A DNA stretch of 64,000 nt from assembly GCF_033958435.1 (NCBI RefSeq), contig NC_134147.1, forward strand, positions 43,704,001-43,768,000, written 5' to 3'. Made by a program: the position numbers and the translations under genes. This stretch comes from Carettochelys insculpta (lineage: Eukaryota; Chordata; Testudines; Carettochelyidae). This document shows positions 9,760 to 19,922 of this stretch, in pieces (the stretch's first letter is position 1; the number at the start of each line of letters is the position of its first letter). The notes beneath the pieces are model-generated. The model saw nothing but the letters and a program-made list of their open reading frames with translations, had not been told where the DNA came from and did no database searches.

Positions 9760-10500
9760 CAGGGGTGCAATAATTTTTCATGGGGGGGGCCACACCAAGG
9801 TTTTGGTAGATGGACAAGGGCTGCAGTCTTCCATGAAATAAATGGTAGAGGTGTGGGCTATGGGATGGATATTGTACACAGTAGGGAGCTAAGGGTAGGA
9901 GGTTGGGATGCAGGAGGGTTGGGGGGTCTTGGATGGAGTCTGAGTGAAAGGGGTGGGATGTGGGGCAGGGTGTTGGGGTGCAGGGTCTGGGAAGGGGTAG
10001 GGGTGCAGGAGAGAATTCTGACCTGGAGAAGAGGAGTAGGAGGTGGGCTGCAGGGTCCAGGAGGGGTTGTGACCAATGTTCCCTCTAACTTTGTCCATCC
10101 ATATGCAGAGTAAATGTTATGAGTACCAAGGAGCGTGCGGATGTGCCCCATCTGTAGAAGCACATGGCTGTCATGTTTGGGCAGCTGTAGGTGCTCTACT
10201 AATCAGATGGTTGGCACCTGAATTTCTCCTGGGAGGCCACCCAAGTGATCTGCTTACAGGGAACAGTGGTTGTGGTCTGAGGCAGGGGTTTGGGGTGCAG
10301 TGTCTGAGATGGAGTATAGGGGTAGGGCCAGGTTGCAGAGGGATGGGAGGAGGAAACCAGCCAATGGGAGCTATGAGCAGCTGGGGGCAGGGGCAGCACA
10401 CAGAACTTTCTCTTCTCGCCCGCCCCACACACACTCTCCTCCCCTCAGGTGTGCAGAGCACACAGGAGAGGCAGGAAGCCTGCTCAGAGTCTGATCCATG
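9760..10500. mobile_element. GC-rich hAT-like element with a nested insertion
   Basis: The start 'ggggtgcaataatttttcat' followed by 'gggggccacaccaagg' and long runs of 'gggatgcaggagggttgggg' type resembles the non-coding hAT family also seen at 40335-41263. A 195-bp element sits inside at 10074-10268. The right edge is not clear. Open frames inside come from the G-rich tandem-like sequence. Confidence 0.5.
10074..10268 (+). mobile_element. Short hAT element, 'caatgttccctctaa' family, nested
   Basis: Ends are 'CAATGTTCCC' and 'GGGAACAGTG'. The flanks 'GTTGTGAC' (10066-10073) and 'GTTGTGGT' (10269-10276) match at 6 of 8. Relatives in the opposite orientation lie at 40643-40837 and 43352-43530, sharing 'gggaggccaccc' and 'gtgcccacag'-type words. 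Confidence 0.75.
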
Positions 10501-10558
10501 GGCTATATTAAATGCTCAGTTCTTGCTGCCAAAGTGCTGCTTTCAGATTTGTGAAATA

Positions 10559-10946
10559 CAATAGAACCCTGAGTTATGTGGGGTTTGTGTTCCTCCAAAC
10601 CCTGCTTAACTCCAATTTTCACGTAAGTTGGGGTGGGGAGCCGGGAACCCGGCTGCTGCTTGTTTCCCAGCTGCTTCTGCTTGCGGGACCTGGGAAACTG
10701 ACCAGCCCACCACAGCTGGTCAGTTTCCTGGCTGCTTCTCCCTGCCTTCCCCCAGTTGTACAGCTGTCAGGTTGACAGCCAGGTGGCTGGGGGAAGGCAA
10801 GGAGAAGGGGCTCTTAGCCTGTCTAGCTGCCCGCAGCTGCAAGCAGCTAGGCAGGGTGACAGCTGCAGAGCAGCTTCAAGTTGCGCTTAACTCACGTTAA
10901 AGTGAGTTATGCACAACTTGAAGCCGCATATTTTGGGGGTTTACTG
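10559..10946. mobile_element. Tigger/mariner-like MITE
   Basis: The ends 'CAATAGAACCCTGAGTTATG' and 'CATATTTTGGGGGTTTACTG' are imperfect inverted repeats of the pogo/Tigger type, flanked by TA on each side (10557-10558, 10947-10948). The GC-rich core contains an inverted pair around 'gaaactgaccagc' and 'gctggtcagtttc' (10693-10728). A partial relative ends near 40326. Confidence 0.75.
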
Positions 10947-10948
10947 TA

Positions 10949-11640
10949 CTGTAATGTGATCTGAATTAATTTTGTAATAATCTCTGCAGGGGAGGACCCG
11001 TCATTCTGACCTAATGAAAAAGCTTCATTTTTTGCTCTCACAGAAGGACAGGCTGTGTTGTGTAAAACACTTGCAGGTTTGCTTATTTTTTATGGGTTAA
11101 TTTGCAATTTGTGCTTTGATTTTTACCGTGATTTTCATTATCGCGTCCATAGTGCTGTCACCACCAGCTGCATTCTGTGGAATATCAAGGAATTTGTGAC
11201 CTAATCGTATCAGCTTCTGTTCTAGCGCCAAGTTTTCAAAGTCTTGCTGCTCTTTCTTTCATCTAAATCAAGGTGGTGGAATGCGTCAGGGAGCCCACAG
11301 CAAGGAGGGTTAGAGGTGTTAGCACAACTATCCCAATGCTTATTGATAACTTCCCTTCAAAAAACAGTGAGAACAAATTCTTCAGCATATCCACCCTGAT
11401 GACTTGGTACTGGCCTTTGCTTTTAGACGCGGCAAGTGAGCAGATGTCAAATATGTGGCCTTTTTGTGGCCAGGAAGGAAGCCAGAGGTGATGGAGAAGC
11501 ACTTTGTGTACTAATGAAAAGGACTCTCAGATAACCAGAGCAGACGGGACAAACAAATTTCTGCACTATGAGTGGAGATACTGTGATTTTTTTTCCTCTC
11601 TTGTGTGTTTGTGGGATGGTTGTCATCTACTTTTTCCAAT
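10949..11640. other. No feature recognised
   Basis: Apparently unique sequence, AT rich at first, without coding or repeat signals. Confidence 0.4.
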
Positions 11641-12465
11641 ACTGCGCAATAGGGGTGAGGTGGGGTGGGAAACACTTGACCATCCTCTGCTCCCTGTCCT
11701 GTCTTCTCTCCCCCCTGCACCACCACTAGCCTGGGGAGGGCTGTCCCTTGGAGGGTGCAGGGCCTGGGAGAAGCCCACCCATTTCCCACCCCAGTCTTCA
11801 CCTTCCCCTAACCCTGGGGGATTAACAGGCACTGGTAGCAGGGTTTGGCTGTCTGGGCCATGCCCCCTGCCCCTCACCCCCACACTCACTGGCCCTGTGT
11901 GTGTGTAAGGAGATGGAGTGACCTGGCCCCAGGTGGCTCTGCTCTGCTTCCCACTGCTGGTCAGTGTGGGGTGCAGTCTCATCACTTCCCTCAAGTTCCC
12001 ATCCCCAGTGAGTGCAGGGGCAATGCCCAACCCCACCTGCCAGTGCCAGGCCCCTTGCTAGTTCCTCAGGCTGTGCCCCCTCATGGCATCTGTCCGCTTT
12101 TGTGACCCTTCTCCCCTGCCCCCCCCCTCCACCGGCCCCCATGTCAACCCTGACAACTTGGTTGGGCAACTCCTGGATGGTTTCACATACAGTGTTGTTC
12201 CTCTGTCTCTCTGGATGCCTACGGCCTCTCTCATCACCACCCTTCCCTAGGGAACACAGCTGGGATGGGGTCATTCTAGCACCACAGTGGAACCACTGCT
12301 GATGACTTCCCAGCATGTGCTGTAGTTCCAGTTTCTACGAATGTCCAGTCTTGGACTACCTGGCGTTGCCATGCCCGTGGTACGGTGCCAGCACCTTATT
12401 TCAAATGTTAGCAGCTTTTACCCCGGTGCTTTTCAGTGTCTGTGCTTTGCAACTGTACAATAAAA
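11641..12465. other. GC-rich block of unknown nature
   Basis: C/T-rich then mixed sequence with open frames on both strands (11504-11908 plus, 11822-12316 minus). Neither has domain features, and overlapping frames on opposite strands are expected in such composition. It may be a decayed hAT core. No terminal repeats were found. Confidence 0.3.
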
Positions 12466-12478
12466 TTTCTAAATAACT

Positions 12479-12999
12479 AGTAACAGAGAGGGAGCCGTGA
12501 TAGTCTATATACTATCAAAACAAAAAAGCAGTCCAGTAGCACTTGAAAGACCAACAAAATAATTTATTAGGTGAGCTTTTGTGGGGCAGACCCACTTCTT
12601 CAGATCATAGCCAGCCCAGAACAGCCTCCATATTTAAGGCATAGAGAACCAAAAACAGTAATCAAAGTTGACATATCAGAAAAAAAATTAACAAGGTGAG
12701 CAAATCAGAGAGCAGAGGGGCGGTTGGGGGGGAAGTCAAGAATTAGACTTGGCTTAATACTTGGCTTAATCTAATTCTTGACTCCCCCCTCTCCCACTCC
12801 TCTGCTCTCTGATTTGCTCACCTTGATAATTTTTGTTTTCTGATTTGTCAGCTTTGATTACTGTTTTTGGTTCTCTGTGATGTAAATATTGAGTCTGTTC
12901 TGGTCTGGCTAAGGTCTGAAGAAGTGGGTCTGTCCCACGAAAGCTCACCTAATAAATTATTTTGTTAGTCTTTAAAGTGCTACTTGACTGGTTTTTGGT
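12479..12999 (+). mobile_element. Palindromic SINE: tail-to-tail inverted pair with 13-bp target duplication
   Basis: The left arm starts 'agtaacagagagggagccgt', the family's 5' end, and runs through 'agcagtccagtagcacttga' to 'gtcaagaattagacttggc'. The right arm is the reverse complement, from 'ctaattcttgac' back to 'tacttgactggtttttgg', lacking only about the first 40 bp of the SINE head. Each arm is about 240 bp. The pair as a whole is flanked by 'TTTCTAAATAACT' (12466-12478 and 13000-13012), a perfect 13-bp duplication, so both arms arrived together. Arms would pair into a very long hairpin in RNA. Confidence 0.9.
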
Positions 13000-13029
13000 T
13001 TTCTAAATAACTGTTTCTCATAAATTCTG

Positions 13030-13215
13030 AGGCAGTGGTCCTCAGACTTTGTCCATCGTGTATCTTCCCCATAGTGGGACCTGTTGGAGGCTGCAGGTGG
13101 GGTAGGGAGCGGGGCCAGAACAGGGCTGAGTGGTGCTCCCTCCCCACATCCCATGTGGACAAGCCATTCTCCTCCGCCCTTGTTCCTCACACCCCCTGTT
13201 GGTGTCTCTCTGCAC
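13030..13215. mobile_element. hAT-like fragment
   Basis: The left end 'cagtggtcctcagactttgt' resembles the hAT terminal repeat of the 2871 element. GC-rich interior follows. The right terminal repeat is missing. Confidence 0.5.
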
Positions 13216-13221
13216 AGTGTG

Positions 13222-13700
13222 GGGCCACTTTTCTGAGGCCAGAAGGGACCATTGTCATCATCTAGTGTGGCTTCCTGACTAACACGGGCCATAGGACTTT
13301 TCCAAAATAATTCCTAGAGCCTATTTTATAGAAAACCATCCAATCGTGATTTAAAAGTGGTGTGTGATGGAGATGCTATGATTCTTTGTAAAGTGTTCCA
13401 GTGGTTAATTGCTCTCACACTTCACACTGTATTTCCTGTCCGAGTTTGTCTACCTGGGACTGTCTTACACCTTTTGCTGCTAGACTGAAGAGACCATTAT
13501 TAAGTATTTGTCTCCCCTGTAGGTATTTGAAGACTTCTTAAGCGGCTCTTTGTTAAGCAGAATAGCTTGAGCTCCATGAGTCTGTCACTGTTCAGCACCT
13601 TTTCTAACCCTTTTTATCATTCCTGTGGCTCCACTGTGAACCCTCTCCAGTTCGTTAACATCCTTCTTGAATGTCATGCTGCTGTCATGGGCTTTGAGTT
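13222..13700 (-). mobile_element. Old CR1 LINE fragment
   Basis: On the minus strand this matches an older CR1 subfamily also present at 26660-27500. Shared words are 'gagctccatgagtctgtca' and 'tagactgaagagacc' (compare 'tgattgaagagcccattgtt'). It includes the 3' end ('aggccagaagggaccattg') and extends about 480 bp upstream. Confidence 0.75.
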
Positions 13701-14505
13701 AAGAAGCAAAATGTTTTTCTTCAGGCATATGTATGTTCTGCTGGCTGTAGCCGTCTGCTCGTGGCTGTCATCTCTCTAGGGGTTGTTGTGTATTTTAATG
13801 GAACTGTGATGGGTTCCACCTGCTTTTGAGTGCCTGTCTGCAGCCAAGGGATCCATATAAGGCCTTGTCTGTTGTCTTCAGGGTTCTGAGGGCGGGATCT
13901 GACTAGCTCTGTCCAGGGTGCTGTCACTGCTTCTTTTAGACTTGTGGCCACTTTCCGGCCACGGGGCTGGATTTTGCCCAGGTCTCGGTTCAGCCTGCAC
14001 TTGGAGTTGTCCAAAGTGTTGCTGCTTTCCCAGGAAGCATAGAGATCTGCCTGGCCGTAGCCCAACAGCTTCTTTTATATTGGCCTGCTGGGTCTTGACT
14101 GGCTGCAGCCGAGACAGCCCCACTCCCAGCTGTCTCCTCTCCGGGGTGGTACGTTCCCACCAGTGGCCAGTACAGAACCATTCACTTCAACCGCACTATC
14201 CCTCATAGCTTAGCTTCATAGGAATTAATTATTGCTGCCTAACTCTTCTATTTGGGGGTTGTAGTTCTACATTTTTTGCAGCAATTGTTTATTATGTAAA
14301 TTGCAAAGAAATTGAGAAGGGTTGGCTTTGGTCTCCTTGTCCAAGCTACTTTCAGGTCACTTGAAGGTTTTTGTAATTATGCTGAAACAGGCTGGAGTGG
14401 AGGAAGACACCGTGGTTTGTTTGTTTTTCCCCCGAGACCCTGATTTAAAAATACCATCTCCCACCTCACCCCTCTAATATCAATTCCAAGCCATGCTCTG
14501 AATTG
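13701..14505. other. No feature recognised
   Basis: No exon, RNA gene or clear repeat is visible in this mostly balanced sequence. Confidence 0.4.
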
Positions 14506-14513
14506 CTGTAAAG

Positions 14514-15037
14514 TGGCAGGGTCCAATATGTTCACCACTCACCTCGCGTGGTGAGCAGAACACCGTGGTGTGGAGATTCCAGCTTTGGAGGCACATGCGG
14601 CTCTTGGAGCCTTTAAATGCAGCCCCCTCCTGAGAGCTGCACACGAGTGCTGCCCGCCCAAGCCCCACCCCGGTGGGAGAAGCACATGGCGGCTCCAGTG
14701 ATGGCTGCAGCGAGTTTGGCCACTGCTCTGGCCCTGGCCCTGGCGGCCTTGGTAGCCCCAGCTGCTCCTCCAACCCCGGTGGCCCCGGCTGTGGTTCTGG
14801 TGGCTCTGGCAGCCCCAGTGGCAGTGGCAGGCCCAGCCATTCCAGCCACCCCAGGTCCAGTGACCTCTGCTTCAGTGATGGTGGTAGCTCTCACTTGGGG
14901 TTCCTGGCTCTGGGGGAGGGCTTTTATTGGGGGTGGGAGCTGCAGCGAGTCTGGCTGAGGGGCGGGGGGCTGAGGCAAATCTAGAAAGACTACAACCGCA
15001 AGGGTGGTGAACTTTCAATTCCTATTGGACAGCACTG
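14514..15037. mobile_element. hAT non-autonomous element with GC-rich core
   Basis: The ends share 'gtccaata' and 'gttcaccac' in inverted order ('ggcagggtccaatatgttca' at the left; 'gtggtgaactttcaattcct' then 'attggacagcactg' at the right). Flanks 'CTGTAAAG' (14506-14513) and 'TTCTAAAG' (15038-15045) match at 6 of 8. The core is a simple, Ala/Pro/Val-biased GC sequence that creates long open frames on both strands, none of them credible as a gene. Confidence 0.7.
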
Positions 15038-15045
15038 TTCTAAAG

Positions 15046-15824
15046 AAGTTGCTGTCACTTTGAGGTTTGGTCAGAGTACTAGAGCAGCCAGGATCTCAGA
15101 TGCCAAGCACGCCCTCCCCAACATAAGGAGGGAGACTCCTAAAGGTGTCATGAACTGAGGGGAGGGTTTCCGTAAGCATGGCTGTAGTATGGTGGCTTAA
15201 TTTCCTAAACGAGTAAGCCAGGGTTACATGGAAAGCCTAAACTTGATTTCTTGCTTTGTTTCATAAAGTGCACAAAACCCTAGGATGAAACCGGGTCTTT
15301 TGCCATAATCAATTCCCATAAATATTTCATTGATGTAATTATTTTCTCCTTAAAAGTATTCTGCATGGTTTGTGCCTCATAAAAACACTAATTCTGAAAT
15401 GTCAGTTTAAGGTGTAAGAGTGCGGGTATGAAAGGAAGTGACGATATGAATCATGCAGGAAACAAACGTGATCCATTTTCAGAACCCTTAAGATGAAGTA
15501 GAGAAATGCCAGACCAAAATTGCAGAAATCTCCGCTGTTTGCTTGATTAAAATTATATTTCAAATTGTGAGTGGCTGAAACATGTAATAATAAGGAACAA
15601 ATCGTCTGTATACGTTTTAAAAAAAAATTATACCAGGGAGCTGGTATGGAACACTGCAATGGGTTGGAAAAATCTCCCTTAATTACAAAATTTGCCCTGC
15701 TCTTTTTTGTATTTGTTTACATGCATGCATACACACGTTAAGTACTTTAAATTTCTTCCACTGTTTGTAAGAGAGAAACCCATGCTGGAAAGTCAACGTA
15801 ATTCTAAATATTGTGCCAGTGACT
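15046..15824. other. No feature recognised
   Basis: AT-rich apparently unique DNA without coding signals. Confidence 0.4.
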
Positions 15825-15839
15825 CTCAGAGAATGCATC

Positions 15840-16103
15840 AGAGGGGTAGCCGTGTTAGTCTTCATCCACAAAAACAATGAGAAGTCCCATGGCACCTAAT
15901 AAACTAACACATTTTGGAACATAAATATTTGTGGGCAAAGACTGGATTCATCAGATGCAATGTAGTAGGGGTTTCAGAGGCAGGTCTAATTATACAGGCT
16001 CATGAGAAGGGAGGGAGTCTTAATCAAGAGCAAGGCCAGAGTTGACAAGGTCATTTCAGTCAGGGAGGATGTGTCTCACTTGCAGCAGCTGATGTGGAGG
16101 TAC
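15840..16103 (+). mobile_element. Full-length reptilian SINE with perfect 15-bp target duplication
   Basis: The head is 'agaggggtagccgtgttagt', followed by 'gagaagtcccatggcaccta', then 'ggattcatcagatgcaatgt' and the tail 'cttgcagcagctgatgtgg'. The unit is flanked by 'CTCAGAGAATGCATC' at 15825-15839 and 16104-16118, a perfect 15-bp duplication typical of LINE-mobilised insertion. This copy fixes the 5' and 3' ends and the orientation of the family used for the other SINE entries. Confidence 0.9.
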
Positions 16104-16118
16104 CTCAGAGAATGCATC

Positions 16119-17048
16119 TTCAGCATATGTCTGTTTCAAGAGGAGTGTACAAAATAATATTATATTGACCACATGCCCTTTCTCCCTCACTTTTACAGTC
16201 TTTCTTTCCCTCTTTTGTAGTCTATCCCTTTTGGTTTGTTTCCATTGTGTAAAAAGGAAAACAAACGGTGTTTTCAATGGAGACATATATAAAGTGGAAT
16301 CTGGCATTTGCAATTCTGGGTTGGTAACTGACATTCTGAAATCCCCTTGTATATTTCCTAACTCTCAGAGGAAAGCAGTAAGTTATTGGCATGACTAGGA
16401 ATGAAAATCCGTCAGCAGATTGCTTCTATTATTGTATCAGTGTGGTTTCCTCAGACACACATCTTCTCTGTTTTAAAGGTAGCACAGATAGGTTGCCTGT
16501 ATTAACCTTCAATTCCACAAATGCAATCGCAGTAAAAAAAAAAAAAAAAAAAAGTGAGACTGCTTCCAGCTGAAGACAGAATAATTGTGACATGATAACT
16601 ATTTATATATATGAAACTAAATGCAGCCAGCTCTAATGATTTGCTTGGATTAAGCATTGTCACTTTGAGTCCTTTTAACCAAAGTACCCAGTGGGTGGCA
16701 GTGTACTAGCTGTGAACTGGAAAGGTGGATTTTTTTTTTTAAATTCTCTAGCTAGTTTCCATGGTGATCGCTGCAGCTTTCATGATCATGCAAAAGGGTG
16801 GGGAGAGGGGTAAGAAGGAGGTAGAAGGCGATATTTCAGAACAACCCTTGGAAGACACAGTGGTAACAACAAGCAGCAGACCCTAGACATAAGAATGTAA
16901 TAGAACCAGCAATCATAGATGTCTGAGAAATAGTCTCCAGGAAACCTTTGCTCAAAAGCAGTTGGAATAACTCTGTGAACCTGAAGGGAAGGAAAACAGC
17001 AAATGTGTCTGTTTAAACTGGAAATCTCCTGAGTTTCGAGGGCTTTCT
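16119..17048. other. Unassigned AT-rich sequence with one poly(A)
   Basis: A run of 20 A lies at 16534-16553, without a recognisable retroposon body before it. Nothing else is identifiable. Confidence 0.4.
16534..16553. repeat. Poly(A) tract
   Basis: Twenty consecutive A residues. No target duplication was found around it. Confidence 0.95.
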
Positions 17049-17845
17049 TTCATTAGAGTAATAATTCAGAACAGCCATACTGGGTCAGGGAGATGGTCTG
17101 TCTAGCCTAATATCCCGTCCCTAGCAGCTGCTGGTATGAAAGCTCTAAGGGAAATACACAGACCAGGGCAGCTGGAGTGATTTACCTTTTGTCTTTCTCT
17201 CCTGGCTTCCGGTAGCCCAGGGTTGTGGGTTGCATCCCTGACCATCCTGTCCAACAGCTGTTGCTGGAGCTGTCCTCTGTGAATTTATCCAGTTCTGTCA
17301 TTTGAACCTAATTATAGTATCAACCGTCGCAACATCCAGTGGCAGTGACACTGGTTATTTGTGGAAAGAGTACTTCCTCTCATTTGTATTGAGACTGCTG
17401 CCTATTAATTCCATCGCATGACCCCCGCTGTTGTATTGAGAGAGGGTAAATAGCACTCTGCTATTCACTTTTTCCCACACTCGTCATGATTTTATAACTT
17501 ATGTCGTATCCCCCTTTAGATGTCTCTTTTCTAAGCTGAATGACCTTGGTTGTTCTAGTCTCTCCTCATATGGAAACCGTGCTATAGGCTTGATTGTCTT
17601 TGCCCTTCTCTGAGACTTTTCTGTTTCCTCTTTGTCCTTTTAGTCTGCGAAGCTGCATTCAATATTCAAGATGTGGGCATACTATGTTATGATTTTCTGT
17701 CTTATCTGTCCTGTTCCTAATGGTTCCTATCATATTGTCATTTCAGAGAACTGTCCACAATGACTCCAAGATCTTTCTTGAGTGATAACAGCCAATTTAA
17801 AGCCTATCATTTATATATGTATAGTTGAGATTATTTTTTCTAATT
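17049..17845 (-). mobile_element. Old CR1-type LINE, first part of a copy split twice
   Basis: Words such as 'cagaacagccatactgggtc', 'cctattaattccatcgcatg' and 'ctctcctcatatggaaaccg' are those of a common turtle and crocodilian LINE, read here on the minus strand. The copy is interrupted at about 17845 and continues at 18013-18096 with 'cccatgtgcattacttttcg', where a hAT cuts it again. No intact ORF remains. Confidence 0.8.
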
Positions 17846-18012
17846 ATCAGAGGGTTAGCCTTGTTAGGGTGTATCCACAAAAGTAATGAGGAGGCCAAAA
17901 GTAGTTTAAAGCCGAACGTTAATTTGGGGGGAAAAAAAACAAAAAAAAACAAAAACATTTTGTCAGTACCCAAACCAGTCTGTTAGTTTTTAAGGTATCA
18001 CAAGACTTCTCC
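17846..18012 (+). mobile_element. Degraded SINE, probably an inverted pair, inside the LINE
   Basis: The left part 'cagagggttagccttgttag' then 'gtgtatccacaaaagtaatg' is the SINE head. The right part 'tctgttagtttttaaggtat' then 'cacaagacttctccttattt' is the reverse complement of a SINE segment. A-rich sequence lies between. It resembles the palindromic SINEs elsewhere but is too diverged for a firm call. Confidence 0.5.
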
Positions 18013-18096
18013 TTATTTATTCCCATGTGCATTACTTTTCGTTTATCAACATTATATTTCATCTGCTGTTTCATTGCCCAGGTGCAATCTATAGGG
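18013..18096 (-). mobile_element. Old CR1-type LINE, second part
   Basis: The piece 'cccatgtgcattacttttcg' to 'catctgctgtttcattgccc' continues the LINE at 17049-17845 in family order. It ends at the hAT insertion. Confidence 0.8.
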
Positions 18097-19020
18097 CAGG
18101 AGTGGGGAACCTCCGGCTTGCAGTCTGGAGCCAGACCGTGGCTTGTCTGGATCTGGACCCTGAGGCTAAGGTTCCTCTCCATGGCATCCAGCTCACAGTG
18201 GGATGGAGGGTTTGGAGCACTGAGCCTCGCAGGCCACATCAGACAAGCCAGGGCCAGATCCAGACCGGAGTCTCTGCTGGGGGGCAAGAAGTGGCTCCAG
18301 GCTGTGCTGCTGGTCGCTGTTATTCTTCCAGCTAGGAGAAGGTAGCAGGCGCAGCAGCAGCAGCCTGGGCAGCCTGCCTAGAGGTTCCTACTGCTGCTCT
18401 GATTGGCAGGAATGCCAGCCACTCAGAGCAGCAGATGGTGGTGCCTGGGAGCTGGGGGGAGGGGACACAGAGCCATGTGTGTTCAGGAGTGGTACAAAGG
18501 TAAGTGCACTCCCATCGTGCAGACTCCACACCCCCATACAACTCCTGTGCCCTGCTCCCATCCAGAACCCCTACTCCTGCCCTATTCCTGCTGCCTCCCT
18601 CCCACCCTGACTCCCCACCCGCATCCTGCTTCTGCCCCCTCTCTCCTAGACCCTGCACCTCCACTTGGACACTTCCCATCCAGACGCTACACCGCAAACC
18701 CTCCACCCCCTCCCATCCAGAACCCACACCCTCATCCTGCCCAGACCTCCTACCTGCAATCTGACCCTTCCCAGACACCAAACCCTCCTGCATCCTTCCT
18801 CTCACCTAGATCCACACCCCCACCCTGGCCCTGCACCCCACTCCAGCCCAGATCCCTCACCCACTGCCCACTCCTGCATCCTCCCTTCCACCCCGACCCC
18901 GTAGCCCATAGTTGGAAACCACTTCAGTGAGGTGTGTTTTGCTTCTCACTTCTATGGCCCCTGACTCATTTGTCTATGGCTAAGTTGCCCCCGACCCAAA
19001 AAAAGGTTCCCCACCCAGTG
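18097..19020. mobile_element. hAT non-autonomous element, C-rich core
   Basis: The ends are 'CAGGAGTGGGGAACCT' and 'AGGTTCCCCACCCAGTG', an inverted repeat of the hAT kind. Flanks 'CTATAGGG' (18089-18096) and 'CAATAGGA' (19021-19028) match at 6 of 8. The interior from about 18520 to 18900 is a C-rich imprecise repeat of 'cacccccatccagaaccc' type, which produces the long open frames at 18403-18930 (plus) and 18332-18805 (minus). These are not genes. Confidence 0.8.
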
Positions 19021-19129
19021 CAATAGGATATCAGTAGATAGCAAGACTATATATTAACCAGCATCAATACTTAGGATAGTATATAATATTGCAGTCTGAA
19101 ATGGCAGGCAAATGACAGACTTATTCCCT

Positions 19130-19230
19130 GTACTCATGGCAAGACTAAGTATTATCTTGACCATCCTTGACAGATGTTTGTCTAACCTGCTCCTAACAAT
19201 CTCTAGTGATGGAGATTCCACAACACATGC
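19130..19230 (-). mobile_element. CR1-like LINE fragment
   Basis: The minus strand of 'cagatgtttgtctaacctgc' and 'aatctctagtgatggagatt' followed by 'ccacaac' is a familiar piece of CR1 3' sequence. It is short. Confidence 0.6.
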
Positions 19231-19453
19231 ACCTTGATGTTGCCATGGCTGGAGTGAAGATTGTGTGTCTATTTTTTGGAGAACTTGATGCATACAGAGT
19301 AGGTGTAGTAAAAGGAAGCACAGAATGATCACAAGGTCTCTGGGCTAGTCGAATGGTGCTGAGTCAAAGCTTGTGCATTGAATTCATTTGCCAATTTGAG
19401 ACATTTAACCTGGGGCTTAACAGAGACCTCAGTTCTCGTACCCATGATAAGGT

Positions 19454-19638
19454 CAACGAGAAGTCCTGTGGCACCTTATAGACCAACAGAGACTTTGGAA
19501 CATAACCTTTCGTAGACAAAGACCTGCTTTGCCAGCCCATGAAAGTTTATGCTCCAAAATATCTGTTAGTTTATAAGGTGCCACAGGACTTCTCGTTGTT
19601 TTTTGTGGATACAGACTAACATGGCCACCCCTCTGTTA
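19454..19638 (-). mobile_element. Palindromic SINE copy
   Basis: On the minus strand it starts with the intact SINE head ('gtaacagaggggtggccatg') and runs to 'cataaactttcatggg'. It then continues as an inverted copy ending with 'ggtgccacaggacttctcgt'. The arms pair over about 65-80 bp. The loop near 19510-19535 holds the SINE's 'aaagacctgctttgccag' segment once only. Flanks 'acccatgataagg' and 'actcattgcaagg' match at 9 of 13, a possible decayed duplication. Confidence 0.75.
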
Positions 19639-19828
19639 CTCATTGCAAGGACAGTTTCCCCATCTTTGATATTCGCAGGAATGGCACCCATCCCACTTCA
19701 CTTAATTTACTCCTTCCACAAGTCCTATTAATGACAGGTGACTCCCCCCCCAGCGTTTTTTTCCTCCTTCTTTCTTCTCCCCTCTCTGATACATATACCC
19801 TGTATTTTCATTTTTGCTCCAAAATCTG

Positions 19829-19922
19829 ATGAATTCGGTCTTACCCATGAAAGCTCAGTATCTAGTAAATAAATTGGTTAGTCTTTAAGGTGCTATAGGA
19901 CTGCTTGTTTTTCTTCTGCATT
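19829..19922 (-). mobile_element. SINE fragment, single arm
   Basis: The minus strand of 'cttacccatgaaagctcagt' and 'tagtctttaaggtgctatag' is the middle of the SINE family, truncated at its 5' end. Confidence 0.75.

Noticed and set aside
14613..14984. Ala/Pro/Val-rich plus-strand frame resembling a signal peptide or collagen-like protein
   Set aside because: It is simple-sequence DNA in a hAT core. The hydrophobic Ala/Leu run is produced by repeated 'gctctggcc' words, not by a conserved protein.
18332..18930. Overlapping 175- and 157-residue frames on opposite strands
   Set aside because: Both come from the C-rich imprecise array in the core of a hAT element with clear ends.
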